The notes under the pieces were generated by a model that made no database searches, was not told the origin of the DNA, and saw nothing but the letters and a program-made list of their open reading frames with translations. A stretch of DNA of 58,756 nucleotides, taken from positions 1-58,756 of the forward strand of contig CADBYC010000009.1 in assembly GCA_902798755.1 (NCBI GenBank), written 5' to 3'. The translations under genes were made by a program, and so were the position numbers. Positions within the stretch are counted from its first letter, which is position 1, and every line of letters begins with the position of its first letter. Source of the DNA: an uncultured Ruminococcus sp. Its GTDB lineage: Bacteria > Bacillota > Clostridia > Oscillospirales > Acutalibacteraceae. Positions 41,113 through 50,538 of this stretch are shown here, in pieces.

Positions 41113-41271
41113 ATACTAAACTCTGACTAAAAAGATTGACAATCTATCGCGTTAAATTCCACATAGCTTTGTTGTCGGTCTTGACAGGCGCCGGCCTGCC
41201 TGCGACCTCCGCCGCGCTCTGTGAAATTTCCCGCTGATATCTTATCAAATGTTTAATCAGAGTTTAGTATA
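41113..41271. repeat. palindromic MITE-like element, copy 3 (159 bp, divergent)
   Basis: The ends ATACTAAACTCTGA and TCAGAGTTTAGTAT are exact inverted repeats but differ from those of copies 1 and 2 on both sides together. The centre (TAGCTTTGTTG, CTTGACAGGCGCC) is shared. Arms therefore change in a compensating way. Confidence 0.7.
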
Positions 41272-41315
41272 AGATCGGTGAATGAAAAGACCTGAGTAAA
41301 ACTCTCGGGTGATCG

Positions 41316-41349
41316 AAGGAGCTATCGCTTTACGGCGGTAGCTCCTTTT
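41316..41349 (+). terminator. terminator before dpaA
   Basis: AAGGAGCTA pairs with TAGCTCCTT and is followed by TT. Confidence 0.7.
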
Positions 41350-41405
41350 CACGTTTCTAAGGCTTTTTGCATAGTATGCAGTGTATTCTGTGGTGAGGTG
41401 AGCAT

Positions 41406-42245
41406 ATGAAGATCGCGGTATTGGGCGGAGATAAGCGGATGCTGTTCGCGGCGAGGGCGTTCGCGGACGAGGGGCATGAGGTGTATGTAGCGGGCTTTGA
41501 CGATCTGCTGAGCCTGTGCGAGATATGCGTTTGTGATGAAGTGAAGGCGGTAACAAATTGCGATATCGCTGTGCTGCCTGTCAGACCGATGAAGGACGGC
41601 TTTCTCAACGCGCCGTTTTCAAAGAAGAATATCAAGCTCGATGAACTGCTCAGGCAGTTGGGCGATAAGCCGATCTTTACGGGCTTTGCGGAACAGATCG
41701 AGTCACATGCGGTCGGTAAGGTGTATGATTACGCCGCTGAGGAGGATTTCACGCTGAAGAACGCGGAGTTGACCGCCGAGGGCGCAGTCGGGATACTCAT
41801 TCGTGATTATGAAGGGTCTGTATACGATACCGATATGCTGATAACGGGTTACGGGAGGATCGGTAAGGTGCTGGCGCAATATCTGAGAGCGATGGGCGCG
41901 AAGGTGACCGTAGCGGCTAGAAAGGCGGCTGACCGTGAGAAGATAGCGGAAAACGGTTGTATTGCTGTCGATTACCCTAATATCGCATATGAAAAGTACC
42001 GTGTGATCATCAATACCGTTCCCGCATTGGTGGTGGATAGGACTGCTGTAGAGCGTATGCGCGACGACGTATTCATCATCGAATTGGCGTCCGCTCCGGG
42101 CGGCTTTGGTACTCAGCATATCAAAGAAAGAGATCTAAGCTTCATCAACGCTTCGGGACTGCCCGGGAAGACCGCTCCTCTTGCCGCGGGCGTGATCATC
42201 AAGGACACCATCATGAATATATTGAACCGAGGCTCTCTCGGATAA
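41406..42245 (+). CDS. dpaA: dipicolinate synthase subunit A
   Basis: 279 residues. An N-terminal Rossmann-like domain and a second one with 'ITGYGRIGKVLAQYLRAMGAKVTVAARK' (GxGxxG, about 142-165) match SpoVFA/DpaA. With DpaB it oxidises dihydrodipicolinate to dipicolinic acid in the mother cell during sporulation. The dpaB gene starts 13 bases later. The start follows GAGGTGAGC. Its presence shows the organism can form spores or recently could. Confidence 0.92.
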   Translation: MKIAVLGGDKRMLFAARAFADEGHEVYVAGFDDLLSLCEICVCDEVKAVTNCDIAVLPVRPMKDGFLNAPFSKKNIKLDELLRQLGDKPIFTGFAEQIESHAVGKVYDYAAEEDFTLKNAELTAEGAVGILIRDYEGSVYDTDMLITGYGRIGKVLAQYLRAMGAKVTVAARKAADREKIAENGCIAVDYPNIAYEKYRVIINTVPALVVDRTAVERMRDDVFIIELASAPGGFGTQHIKERDLSFINASGLPGKTAPLAAGVIIKDTIMNILNRGSLG

Positions 42246-42258
42246 AGGAGGGAAAACG

Positions 42259-42831
42259 GTGGAAAAGATTAAAATAGGTTATGCGATGACCGGTTCCTTT
42301 TGCACCTTGGATAAAAGCATCGGCGAGATGGCGAAGTTAGCGGAAGAGGGCTGCGATATCCTGCCGATCATGTCGGAGAATGCTTATTCGATCTCGACGA
42401 GATTCGGTAAGGCGAGCGAGATCGTCACCCGCGTGGAGAATATCGCCAATAAGAGCGTGATCCATACCGTGAACTCAGCGGAACCGATCGGACCGCGGAA
42501 AATGTGCGATCTGCTGATCGTCGCGCCATGTACGGGCAACACGCTGTCAAAGATCGCGCTGGGTATCACCGACACGCCTGTGACGATGGCGGTGAAATCT
42601 CAGCTGAGGATCGGCGCGCCCGTGCTGCTGTGCGTGGCGACAAATGACGCGCTGGGCGCTTCGGCGGAGAATATCGGCAAGCTGCTCAACCGAAAGAACA
42701 TGTACTTTGTACCGTTCTCGCAGGACGATCCGCAGAATAAGCCGAACTCGCTGGTGGCGTATTTTGACCTGATACAGCAGGCGGCTCAGGCGGCGCTTGA
42801 GGGCAAACAAATGCAGCCGATATTCGCATAG
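42259..42831 (+). CDS. dpaB: dipicolinate synthase subunit B
   Basis: 190 residues, flavoprotein-like fold (SpoVFB). 'IGYAMTGSFCTLDKSI' (about 4-19) and 'DLLIVAPCTGNTLSKIALGITDTPVTMAVKS' (about 84-115) are family blocks. It partners DpaA in making dipicolinate. The start follows AAAGGAGGG. Confidence 0.92.
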   Translation: MEKIKIGYAMTGSFCTLDKSIGEMAKLAEEGCDILPIMSENAYSISTRFGKASEIVTRVENIANKSVIHTVNSAEPIGPRKMCDLLIVAPCTGNTLSKIALGITDTPVTMAVKSQLRIGAPVLLCVATNDALGASAENIGKLLNRKNMYFVPFSQDDPQNKPNSLVAYFDLIQQAAQAALEGKQMQPIFA

Positions 42832-42852
42832 TGTGACTGAATATTGATAGAT

Positions 42853-42883
42853 AGGGCAGAGAAGATAACTTTTCTGCCCTTTG
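42853..42883 (+). terminator. terminator after dpaB
   Basis: AGGGCAGA pairs with TCTGCCCT, T-rich tail. Confidence 0.75.
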
Positions 42884-42979
42884 TTATTGAAATAGCGAAT
42901 GATTTATGATAGAATAACAAATTAGAGAATTATGGAATAATTCTGATTATGAATAATAATCATCTGTTAGGAGAAAAGA

Positions 42980-43498
42980 ATGAAGTACTGTAAAGTATGT
43001 AAACGGCTGTGCTTCGGCGATACCATGCCGTTTGACGGCTGTAAGCATAAGCTCAGAGAGATCGAGGATATCAACGAGCCTGTGAGGTTGTGTATTGCGG
43101 GCGGTACGGAGCGCGCGATGCTGACGGGTATGCTCAAGGACGCCGAGATCCCGTATGTTGAAGAAAATATTCAGCCGCAGGGCGTCGCGAATGAGATCGT
43201 GACGGGCTATGACGTGAAGCTGTCGAATATCTCGGTCGTGGTACCGTTCTCCGCTTTGCCGAAGGCGAGCGAGCTTCTCAGTGCCATCGAAACGCTGAAT
43301 AATGAGATCGAGCCGCATATGGATGAGATCAAGGCGGCAATCGAGAAGCTGAAAGCGGAGAAGGAAGAAGCAAAGCAGATGAAGCCCGCTCTGCGGACAA
43401 CCATCAAGGTGATCACGGCGCTGTTGTTCTTAGCGGCGGTAGCGCTGGTGGTATTCGGCACAGACGCGATAACAAGCTGGATCAAAGGCTTGTTTTGA
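42980..43498 (+). CDS. zinc-finger-like, tail-anchored protein, unknown
   Basis: 172 residues. An N-terminal Cys/His cluster (CKVCKRLC...CKHK, about 4-25) may bind zinc. A small alpha/beta domain (about 35-95) resembles DUF2007 signal proteins. A charged coiled coil (100-140) leads to one C-terminal membrane helix (about 145-165). The start follows AGGAG. Neighbours do not indicate a role. Confidence 0.65.
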   Translation: MKYCKVCKRLCFGDTMPFDGCKHKLREIEDINEPVRLCIAGGTERAMLTGMLKDAEIPYVEENIQPQGVANEIVTGYDVKLSNISVVVPFSALPKASELLSAIETLNNEIEPHMDEIKAAIEKLKAEKEEAKQMKPALRTTIKVITALLFLAAVALVVFGTDAITSWIKGLF

Positions 43499-43545
43499 TG
43501 TATATTTAACATGATTGATTTCATAATAATTTGGAGGTAAAACAT

Positions 43546-44811
43546 ATGAAACTTGATACTTTATGCGTACAGGCGGGCTATGATCCGCAGAACGGAGATC
43601 CGAGAGTTCTCCCGATCGTACAAAGCACCACCTTTGTCTATGACAGTGCCGAGACCATGGGCAAGCTGTTTGACCTGGAGGCGGACGGCTGCTTCTACAC
43701 CCGTCTGGCGAATCCGACCCTGAACACCGTAGCGGCTAAGATCGCCGCTTTGGAGGGCGGCGTCGGCGCGATGCTGACCGCTTCGGGACAGGCTGCTTCT
43801 CTCATCAGTATCACCAATATCTGCAAGGCGGGCGATCATGTCATCGCTTCCGCGGCGATCTACGGCGGTACTTTCAATCTGTTCAATAAGACCCTGCGTG
43901 ATCTGGGCATCGACTTTGACTTTGTCAGCCCCGAGATCAGCGCGGAGGAACTGGATAAGGCGTTCAAGCCGAACACCAAGGCCGTTTTTATCGAGACCGT
44001 CACCAATCCCTCTCTGGACGTTGTCGATATCGAGATGTTCGCAAAGGTCGCTCACGCGCATCACGTCGCGCTGATTGTCGACAATACCTTCGCGACTCCG
44101 ATCAACTGCCGTCCGTTCGAGTGGGGCGCGGATATCGTCGTACACTCTACCTCTAAATACATGGACGGTCACGCGGTCGCGCTGGGCGGCGTTATCGTCG
44201 ATTCCGGCAACTTTGACTGGACACAGGGCGATTATCCCATGCTGACCACCCCCGACGAGACCTATCACGGCGTTGTCTACACCGAGCAGTTCGGTAAAGC
44301 GGCGTATATCACCAAGTGCTGTACGCACTTGATGCGTGACTTCGGCGCTCAGCAGTCGCCGCAGAACGCCTTCCTGCTCAACCTCGGTCTGGATACGCTG
44401 GCACTGAGAATGGCGCGCCATTGCTCCAACGCGCAGGCTGTCGCGGAGTTCTTAGAGGGTCACGACAAGGTCGAGTCCGTCAATTATCCCGGCCTGAAAT
44501 CCAACAAGTATTATGAGATCGCGAATAAATATATGCCGAACGGTTCCTGCGGCGTTATCTCCGTATGTATCAAGGGCGGCAAAGAGGGCGCTGTGCGCTT
44601 TATGGAAGGTCTGAAGCTCGCGAAGATCGTTATTCATGTTGCTGACGCCCGTACCTGTGTACTGCATCCTGCTTCCACGACCCACCGTCAGCTGACCGAT
44701 CAGCAGTTGATTGACGCGGGCATCGCGCCGAATATGGTGCGTCTGTCCGTCGGTATCGAAGATCCCGAGGATATTATCGCGGATCTTGAGCAGGCGCTTG
44801 AGCAGGTTTGA
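43546..44811 (+). CDS. metY: O-acetylhomoserine sulfhydrylase family PLP enzyme
   Basis: 421 residues. Cys/Met-metabolism PLP fold: 'SASGQAASL'-like phosphate-binding area, 'DNTFATPINCRPFEWGADIVVHSTSKYMDGH' (PLP Lys in STSKY), and 'RTCVLHPASTTHRQL' near the C-terminus. The length and 'NPTLNTVAAKIAALEGG' favour O-acetylhomoserine sulfhydrylase over cystathionine synthase. It would make homocysteine for methionine. The start at 43546 follows GGAGG. The next gene, ispD, begins 2 bases after its stop. Confidence 0.88.
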   Translation: MKLDTLCVQAGYDPQNGDPRVLPIVQSTTFVYDSAETMGKLFDLEADGCFYTRLANPTLNTVAAKIAALEGGVGAMLTASGQAASLISITNICKAGDHVIASAAIYGGTFNLFNKTLRDLGIDFDFVSPEISAEELDKAFKPNTKAVFIETVTNPSLDVVDIEMFAKVAHAHHVALIVDNTFATPINCRPFEWGADIVVHSTSKYMDGHAVALGGVIVDSGNFDWTQGDYPMLTTPDETYHGVVYTEQFGKAAYITKCCTHLMRDFGAQQSPQNAFLLNLGLDTLALRMARHCSNAQAVAEFLEGHDKVESVNYPGLKSNKYYEIANKYMPNGSCGVISVCIKGGKEGAVRFMEGLKLAKIVIHVADARTCVLHPASTTHRQLTDQQLIDAGIAPNMVRLSVGIEDPEDIIADLEQALEQV

Positions 44812-44812
44812 T

Positions 44813-45508
44813 ATGGACGGCAGATATACAACCGCTGTCATCGTCGCGGCGGGCGACAGTACCAGAATGGGGTATAAGCTCTCAAAACAGCTGATTCCCC
44901 TGAACGGCCGCGCGGCGATCGAATATACGCTCAAGGCGTTTCAAAACTGTCCGATGATCGACGAGATCATCGTGGTCGCCCGATCAAAAGATATCGACGA
45001 TATCGCGCATATCGCTTTCTCCTTCAAGAAGGTCAGCTCCGTTACTGCGGGCGGCGCGACGAGGGTGGAAAGCGTGAAGAAAGGCGTGAAAGCCGCCGAC
45101 AAGCGCGCGACGTATTACGCGATCCACGACGGCGCGCGCGTGCTGATCACGCCCGAACAGATCGAAAAGGCGCTGAACGCAGCCTTCGAGTGCGGCGCGG
45201 CGGCGCTGGGCACGCCCGTGACGGATACCGTGAAGGTCGTCAGCGAGAACGGCGAGATCATTTCGACTCCCGACCGCTCGTCAATGTGGGCGGTACAAAC
45301 GCCGCAGGTGTTTGAGAAGGAGCTGTACAGACGCGCAATGGATAACGCGGTGGAAAAGGGCTTGAATGTGACGGACGACTGCTCGATGGTCGAGGCGATC
45401 GGCGCGACGGTGCGTATCGTCAGAGGCGAGTACTCCAACATCAAGCTGACGACTCCTGTTGATATCACCGTCGCGGAGGCACTGTTAGCGAAGAGAAACA
45501 AAAATTAG
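44813..45508 (+). CDS. ispD: 2-C-methyl-D-erythritol 4-phosphate cytidylyltransferase
   Basis: 231 residues, typical for IspD. 'VIVAAGDSTRMG' (about 9-20, CTP loop), 'IHDGARVLI' (about 104), 'TPQVFEKELYRRA' and 'TDDCSMVEAIG' are diagnostic. It makes CDP-ME in the MEP isoprenoid pathway. The ATG at 44813 directly follows the metY stop. ispF lies 130 bases downstream. Confidence 0.93.
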   Translation: MDGRYTTAVIVAAGDSTRMGYKLSKQLIPLNGRAAIEYTLKAFQNCPMIDEIIVVARSKDIDDIAHIAFSFKKVSSVTAGGATRVESVKKGVKAADKRATYYAIHDGARVLITPEQIEKALNAAFECGAAALGTPVTDTVKVVSENGEIISTPDRSSMWAVQTPQVFEKELYRRAMDNAVEKGLNVTDDCSMVEAIGATVRIVRGEYSNIKLTTPVDITVAEALLAKRNKN

Positions 45509-45598
45509 TTTACAATTATCTCACTGTTTTCGATTGGTGAATGAGCGGGATAGAGATACAGCGTATTCACCTCATTCGTCTCGCTTGATTGCTCGACA

Positions 45599-45618
45599 CC
45601 TTCCCCTCAAGGGGAAGG
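45599..45618. repeat. palindrome CCTTCCCCTCAAGGGGAAGG
   Basis: A perfect 20-bp palindrome 5 bases before the ribosome site of ispF, preceded by TTCACCTCATTCG. The same layout occurs at 50503-50522. Confidence 0.7.
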
Positions 45619-45640
45619 CTATAGGAAAGGATTGATATCT

Positions 45641-46114
45641 ATGAGAATCGGACACGGATATGACGTACATCGCTTCAAGAAGGGCAGAGAGCTGATCTTA
45701 GGCGGCGTAGAGATCCCGTATGAGCTGGGGCTCGACGGACATTCCGACGCGGATGTGCTGATCCATGCCGTGATGGACGCGCTCTTGGGCGCGGCTGCTC
45801 TGGGCGATATCGGCAAGCACTTTCCCGACACCGATCCGCGCTATGAAGGCGCTGAGAGCATAAAGCTCTTGTGGGACGTGATCGGTATGCTCAAAGAAGC
45901 AGGCTTCAAGCCCCACAATATCGACTGCACCATCTGCGCTCAGGCGCCGAAGCTCGCGCCGTATATCGACGAGATGCGCGAGAATATCGCGGTCGCCTGC
46001 GGTCTGAAGAAAAGCGCCGTCAGTGTGAAAGCGACGACCGAAGAAGGCTTGGGCTTTACGGGTAAGATGGAAGGTATTTCCGCAACCGCGGTCTGTCTGC
46101 TTGACGAAATCTGA
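45641..46114 (+). CDS. ispF: 2-C-methyl-D-erythritol 2,4-cyclodiphosphate synthase
   Basis: 157 residues, the usual IspF length. '[11 protein letters not shown]' (Asp8 and His10, zinc), '[22 protein letters not shown]' (about 36-57, His42) and '[14 protein letters not shown]' are conserved. It converts CDP-ME-2P to MEcPP. The start at 45641 follows AGGAAAGG. Confidence 0.95.
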   Translation: MRIGHGYDVHRFKKGRELILGGVEIPYELGLDGHSDADVLIHAVMDALLGAAALGDIGKHFPDTDPRYEGAESIKLLWDVIGMLKEAGFKPHNIDCTICAQAPKLAPYIDEMRENIAVACGLKKSAVSVKATTEEGLGFTGKMEGISATAVCLLDEI

Positions 46115-46138
46115 GTTTCATATCGAATCATAATATCA

Positions 46139-46176
46139 GCACCTCTCTCATACACATATGGGGAGAGGTGCTTTTT
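46139..46176 (+). terminator. terminator containing the next gene's ribosome site
   Basis: AGCACCTCTC pairs with GAGAGGTGCT (46162-46171), followed by TTTT, directly before ATG at 46177. The 3' arm holds the GGAGAGG ribosome site of the carboxypeptidase gene, so the hairpin can both end ispF transcription and hide that site. Confidence 0.7.
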
Positions 46177-47313
46177 ATGTTGAAACGACTTTTTGCGGTA
46201 CTATTGGCAGTAGTGATCATTGGTGCGTCGGCTGTATCGGCGAGCGCTTTGGGCGAGGGGGATATCTCCGCTCCCGCGGCGGTATTGATGGACGCTGACA
46301 CAGGTAAAATTCTCTATGAGAAAAATGCGCATGAACAGCGCGCCTGTGCTTCTATCACAAAGGTAATGACGCTGACATTGGTTATGGAAGCGGTGGACAG
46401 CGGGAAGATACACATGGACGACGTTGTGACCGCTTCGGCTCACGCGGCTTCGATGGGCGGATCGGATATCTGGCTCGAAGAAGGCGAGCAGATGACGGTG
46501 GACGATATGATCAAGGCGACCGCTGTCGCTTCCGCTAATGACGCGGCGGTGGCGCTGGCTGAATTTATCTGCGGCACGGAGGACGATTTTGTCGCCGCAA
46601 TGAATGAAAAGGCAAATGCGCTCGGGATGGACGACACGACCTTCATGAACTGCAACGGCTTGGATGAAGAAGGTCATATCACCTCGGCGTATGACGTCGC
46701 GCTGATGTCAAGAGAGCTGATCAAGCACGAGAAGATATTCGATTACACGAACATCTGGCTCGATAATCTGCGCGGGGGAGAGACGCAGATCGTCAATACC
46801 AATAAGCTGCTGCGCTCTTATGACGGTATCACCGGACTGAAAACAGGTACGACAGGCGAGGCGGGCGCGTGTATCTCGGCGACCGCTGAGAGAAACGGGC
46901 TGAGCCTGATCGGAGTCGTCTTGGGCGCGGACAGCGGTAAAGAACGCTTTCGCGACGCGGCGACGTTGCTTGATTACGGCTTTGCGAATTTCGAAAGCAA
47001 AGAATTAGGATTGGAAGAAGAACTTGCCCCGATCACGGTCGAGGGCGGTATGGAGGACGAGGTAAGTATCAGTTGCGAGGGCGTGACCGGTCTGACCGTA
47101 CCGAAAGGCGAGGGAAAGGGGATAACGCAGACGGTGGATATCCCCGAGAGCCTTACCGCGCCCGTCAGGAAAGGCGACGTAGTCGGCAGGGTGGTCTTTA
47201 CGCTGAATGGGGAAGAGCTCGCTTCTTTTGATGTAACGGCGAATGATGATGTGGAGGAAAAGAGCTTCGGGAGTATTTTGGGTTTGCTGTTACATTCTCT
47301 GATAAAGATGTAG
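46177..47313 (+). CDS. D-alanyl-D-alanine carboxypeptidase (first copy)
   Basis: 378 residues. A signal peptide (1-25) is followed by a penicillin-binding fold: SITK (about 62-65, nucleophile Ser), SAND (about 122) and KTG (about 225). The C-terminal beta domain and an amphipathic end ('GLLLHSLIKM') match DacF/PBP5-type enzymes. It trims pentapeptide to tetrapeptide at the membrane. Some relatives act in spore cortex formation. The start at 46177 lies next to a terminator hairpin. Confidence 0.9.
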   Translation: MLKRLFAVLLAVVIIGASAVSASALGEGDISAPAAVLMDADTGKILYEKNAHEQRACASITKVMTLTLVMEAVDSGKIHMDDVVTASAHAASMGGSDIWLEEGEQMTVDDMIKATAVASANDAAVALAEFICGTEDDFVAAMNEKANALGMDDTTFMNCNGLDEEGHITSAYDVALMSRELIKHEKIFDYTNIWLDNLRGGETQIVNTNKLLRSYDGITGLKTGTTGEAGACISATAERNGLSLIGVVLGADSGKERFRDAATLLDYGFANFESKELGLEEELAPITVEGGMEDEVSISCEGVTGLTVPKGEGKGITQTVDIPESLTAPVRKGDVVGRVVFTLNGEELASFDVTANDDVEEKSFGSILGLLLHSLIKM

Positions 47314-47319
47314 GAAAGG

Positions 47320-47350
47320 CAGGGCGCGAGCGTTTCGTGCCCTGATTTTT
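47320..47350 (+). terminator. terminator
   Basis: CAGGGC pairs with GCCCTG, followed by ATTTTT. Confidence 0.8.
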
Positions 47351-47429
47351 ATTGATCCTACATTTTGTGCCCGAGTGTATGCGAAATACCAAAATTTAGA
47401 AATCATTCATAAATAATGAGATAAAATTC

Positions 47430-47458
47430 TTGCAAAGGGGCTGAAAATATAGTATAAT
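47430..47458 (+). promoter_or_regulatory. pgi promoter
   Basis: TTGCAA, a 17-base spacer and perfect TATAAT, about 92 bases before the pgi ATG. Confidence 0.7.
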
Positions 47459-47550
47459 GCTATTAATCATATAAGAAGAAGTATGCATTTTTCCAACAAG
47501 GAAATTTGATGAGATTTTACTTCTTTTTTGGAATTATAAGGAGGGTATTT

Positions 47551-48888
47551 ATGCCTACAACTTTAAGCGATAAGCATTTACAAGGCTTCTTAGGCGCTGA
47601 CGAATACGTCGGTATCGCGCCTGCTGTCAAAGCCGCTCATGACGCGCTCCACGCGGGCGAGGGTCTGGGCAACGACTTCATCGGCTGGCTCGATCTGCCT
47701 ACCAATTATGATAAGGATGAATTTGCCCGCATCAAGGCGGCGGCAAAGAAGATCCAGTCGAATTCCGATATCTTTGTCGTGATCGGTATCGGCGGCTCTT
47801 ATCTGGGCGCGCGTGCCGCGATCGAATTCATCAAGTCCCCGAACTACAACGCGCTGTGCAAGGACACGCCGCAGATCTACTACACCGGTAACTCCATCAG
47901 CTCCAACGCTCTGTCTGAGCTGCTCGAGATCTGCGAGGGCAAGGACGTTTCCATCAACATGATCTCCAAGTCCGGTACTACTACCGAGCCCGCGATCGCG
48001 TTCCGTGTATTCCGCGAGATGCTCGAGAAGAAGTACGGCAAGGAGGGCGCGAAGGAGCGTATCTTCTGCACCACCGATAAGGCGCGCGGTACCTTGAAGC
48101 AGCTTGCCGACCGCGAGGGCTATGAGACCTTTGTCGTTCCGGACGACGTCGGCGGCCGCTACAGCGTTCTGACTGCTGTCGGTCTGCTCCCGATCGCTGT
48201 ATCCGGCGCGGATATCGACGCTCTCATGCAGGGCGCGAAGGACGCTCAGGACAAGTTTGCTGAGCCTGACCTTGAAAAGAACGATTGTTACAAGTACGCG
48301 GCGATCCGCAATATGCTCTATAACAAGGGCAAGACCACCGAGATCCTTGTCAGCTACGAGCCTGCGTTCACCTTGATGAACGAGTGGTTCAAGCAGCTGT
48401 ACGGCGAGTCTGAGGGCAAGGACAACAAGGGTATTTTCCCGGCTTCCGTTATCTTCTCTACCGACCTGCACTCTATGGGTCAGTACATCCAGGACGGCAG
48501 ACGCAACCTCTTTGAGACCGTAGTCCTGTTCGATTCCGTTCAGAGAGAGATCACCCTCGGCACCGACCCCGAGAACGTAGACGGTCTGAACTTCCTGTCC
48601 GGCAAGACCATGGAATTCGTCAACCGCAAGGCGTTTGAGGGCACCGTACTGGCGCACAACGACGGCGGCGTACCGAATATCGTACTGACGGTCGACAAGA
48701 TGGACGAGTACAACCTCGGCTACCTGATCTACTTCTTTGAGAAGGCTTGCGCGATCTCCGGCTATATCCTCGGCGTGAACCCGTTCAACCAGCCCGGCGT
48801 TGAGAGCTACAAGAAGAATATGTTCGCTCTCTTGGGCAAGCCCGGCTATGAGGATCAGAAAGCGGCTCTCGAAGCAAGATTAAAGTAA
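47551..48888 (+). CDS. pgi: glucose-6-phosphate isomerase
   Basis: 445 residues, the shorter bacterial class. '[17 protein letters not shown]' (about 78-94), '[15 protein letters not shown]' (about 138-152) and '[11 protein letters not shown]' are family signatures. It interconverts glucose-6-phosphate and fructose-6-phosphate in the cytoplasm. The start follows AAGGAGGG. A longer frame begins upstream but lacks a site. Confidence 0.95.
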   Translation: MPTTLSDKHLQGFLGADEYVGIAPAVKAAHDALHAGEGLGNDFIGWLDLPTNYDKDEFARIKAAAKKIQSNSDIFVVIGIGGSYLGARAAIEFIKSPNYNALCKDTPQIYYTGNSISSNALSELLEICEGKDVSINMISKSGTTTEPAIAFRVFREMLEKKYGKEGAKERIFCTTDKARGTLKQLADREGYETFVVPDDVGGRYSVLTAVGLLPIAVSGADIDALMQGAKDAQDKFAEPDLEKNDCYKYAAIRNMLYNKGKTTEILVSYEPAFTLMNEWFKQLYGESEGKDNKGIFPASVIFSTDLHSMGQYIQDGRRNLFETVVLFDSVQREITLGTDPENVDGLNFLSGKTMEFVNRKAFEGTVLAHNDGGVPNIVLTVDKMDEYNLGYLIYFFEKACAISGYILGVNPFNQPGVESYKKNMFALLGKPGYEDQKAALEARLK

Positions 48889-48973
48889 TTTGTGCCGGCG
48901 ACGGTGATCCCGCCGCGGCGATTCAATAAACAGTTATAATATTACAATACTATAACATGGAGGAATGATTAAA

Positions 48974-49390
48974 ATGGTAACATTGATTATTGGTAAAAAA
49001 GGTTCCGGCAAGACAAAGAAGCTCATTCAGCTCGCTAACGAAGCGGTCGAGAAGTCCAGCGGCAACGTTGTTGTCGTCGAAAAAGGCGCGGGGCTTACTT
49101 ATGACGTCACTCACAGAGCACGTCTGATCGACACCGACGTTTACGGTATCAAGGGCTATGACATGCTGCTCGGTTTCATCAGCGGCATCTGCGCGGGCAA
49201 TTATGACGTTACTGATATTTTTGTTGACTCCACCTTCAAGATCGCTCCCGAGGGCGTAGAGGGTATTGAGGAATTCATCACTAAGGTCGACGCGCTGTCC
49301 AAGGAAAGCGACGCGCATATCACGTTCCTGGTGTCCTCCGACGAGGCGGAACTGCCCTCCGGTCTGAAGGCTGTCTGCGAAGAGATCTGA
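48974..49390 (+). CDS. P-loop protein of unknown function
   Basis: 138 residues. GKKGSGKT (about 7-14) is a Walker A motif, and 'DIFVDSTFKI' (about 80) may be a Walker B-like strand. It resembles small P-loop ATP-binding proteins of clostridia. The ATG at 48974 is preferred because GGAGG is ten bases upstream; the ATG at 48965 is too close. It follows pgi by about 85 bases. Confidence 0.7.
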   Translation: MVTLIIGKKGSGKTKKLIQLANEAVEKSSGNVVVVEKGAGLTYDVTHRARLIDTDVYGIKGYDMLLGFISGICAGNYDVTDIFVDSTFKIAPEGVEGIEEFITKVDALSKESDAHITFLVSSDEAELPSGLKAVCEEI

Positions 49391-49405
49391 TTACCTGAAT
49401 AAACT

Positions 49406-49434
49406 CAGCCGCTCCTATCGGGGCGGCTGTTTTG
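49406..49434 (+). terminator. terminator
   Basis: CAGCCGC pairs with GCGGCTG, followed by TTTT. Confidence 0.8.
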
Positions 49435-49538
49435 CTGAATATCGACGAGAGTGCGTGCTGTGTGCCGCTCAGTATGACCTTGTGTCGGAAAATCTTTTGA
49501 AATCAGTGAGAAAAACGGTTAAATTCTTGTGATTTTAC

Positions 49539-49567
49539 TTGACAAAGTTTAACTGTTTTATTATAAT
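49539..49567 (+). promoter_or_regulatory. promoter of yceD-rpmF
   Basis: Consensus TTGACA, a 17-base spacer and TATAAT, 51 bases before the yceD ATG. Confidence 0.85.
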
Positions 49568-49617
49568 ACGAATTAGCGTTTTAATGTAGATAACTGCGTG
49601 AACTGCTTGGAGGTACT

Positions 49618-50124
49618 ATGCTGTTAGATTTGAAAGAACTTTTCGTATCCGACGGAGACTCCGAATGCGTCAGTTATCCGCTTTCGCTGAGCGATATTGA
49701 GATCGACGGTGAACATCCATTCAATTCACCTGTAGAGATCAAGGCTCTGGCGGAGAATAAAGCAGGCATGGTGACGTTGTACATTGATGCTGCGTTTGAT
49801 TACAGCACTTTTTGTAGCCGATGCCTTTCTCCCATCGAGCGTCATTTTGACTATCACTTCACTCATAAGGTCATTCAGAACCTTGAGGAAGAATTCAACG
49901 ATGATTACATTGAAGCGCCCGACCTCACCGTCGATATCGACGATTTAGCTTCGTCCGATATCCTTCTGGAGCTGCCGACCAAGTTCCTTTGCAAGGGGGA
50001 CTGTCAAGGTCTCTGTCAAAAATGTGGACATAATCTTAACTTGGGTGACTGCGGCTGTGACAAGAAGGAGATCGATCCTCGGCTTGAGGCGTTGAAAGCG
50101 TTATTAAATGATGAAAACATATAA
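49618..50124 (+). CDS. yceD: YceD/DUF177 family protein
   Basis: 168 residues. Two Cys pairs, CSRC (about 62-65) and 'CKGDCQGLCQKCGHNL' (about 124-139), match the DUF177 family, which lies upstream of rpmF in many bacteria and has been linked to 23S rRNA handling. The start follows TGGAGGT. It is co-transcribed with rpmF, 19 bases downstream. Confidence 0.85.
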   Translation: MLLDLKELFVSDGDSECVSYPLSLSDIEIDGEHPFNSPVEIKALAENKAGMVTLYIDAAFDYSTFCSRCLSPIERHFDYHFTHKVIQNLEEEFNDDYIEAPDLTVDIDDLASSDILLELPTKFLCKGDCQGLCQKCGHNLNLGDCGCDKKEIDPRLEALKALLNDENI

Positions 50125-50143
50125 ATGGTAAGGAGGGTTTTTC

Positions 50144-50329
50144 ATGGCTGTACCGGCAAGAAAACATTCACATGCTCGTAAAATGAAGAGAAGATCCAAC
50201 GTATGGAAGCTCCAGGCTCCTGCTCTGTCTATCTGCCCTGAGTGCGGTGAGTACAAGGCTCCCCATAAGGTATGCCCGAACTGCGGTATGTATCGCGGCA
50301 GACAGGTCATCGCTAAGGACGAGGATTAA
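50144..50329 (+). CDS. rpmF: 50S ribosomal protein L32
   Basis: 61 residues. 'AVPARKHSHARKMKRRS' and two zinc pairs CPECG and CPNCG identify L32. It follows yceD, the usual order. The start follows AAGGAGGG. Confidence 0.97.
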   Translation: MAVPARKHSHARKMKRRSNVWKLQAPALSICPECGEYKAPHKVCPNCGMYRGRQVIAKDED

Positions 50330-50353
50330 TAATATCATTTAGAGAACAACAAC

Positions 50354-50386
50354 GGCGGGCAGATATCTGACCGCCATTTTGTTTTT
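50354..50386 (+). terminator. terminator after rpmF
   Basis: GGCGG and CCGCC enclose the palindrome CAGATATCTG; a T-rich tail follows. Confidence 0.75.
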
Positions 50387-50502
50387 ATTGACTCCCTTTT
50401 CAGAGAGTGGGTCGAAGCCTCTCTGATTTATGTATGAATGAAATGTAGGGTGAAGCGGTTTCACCTCATCCGCCCTTTTCGGCACAAATGCCGAAAAGCC
50501 TA

Positions 50503-50522
50503 CCTTCCCCTTGAGGGGAAGG
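50503..50522. repeat. palindrome CCTTCCCCTTGAGGGGAAGG
   Basis: Near-identical to the palindrome at 45599. It is preceded by TTCACCTCATCCG and a second hairpin (CTTTTCGGCA/TGCCGAAAAG, about 50475-50498). It ends 6 bases before the ribosome site of the DUF512 gene. Confidence 0.7.
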
Positions 50523-50538
50523 CTATATGGAGGTCAGC

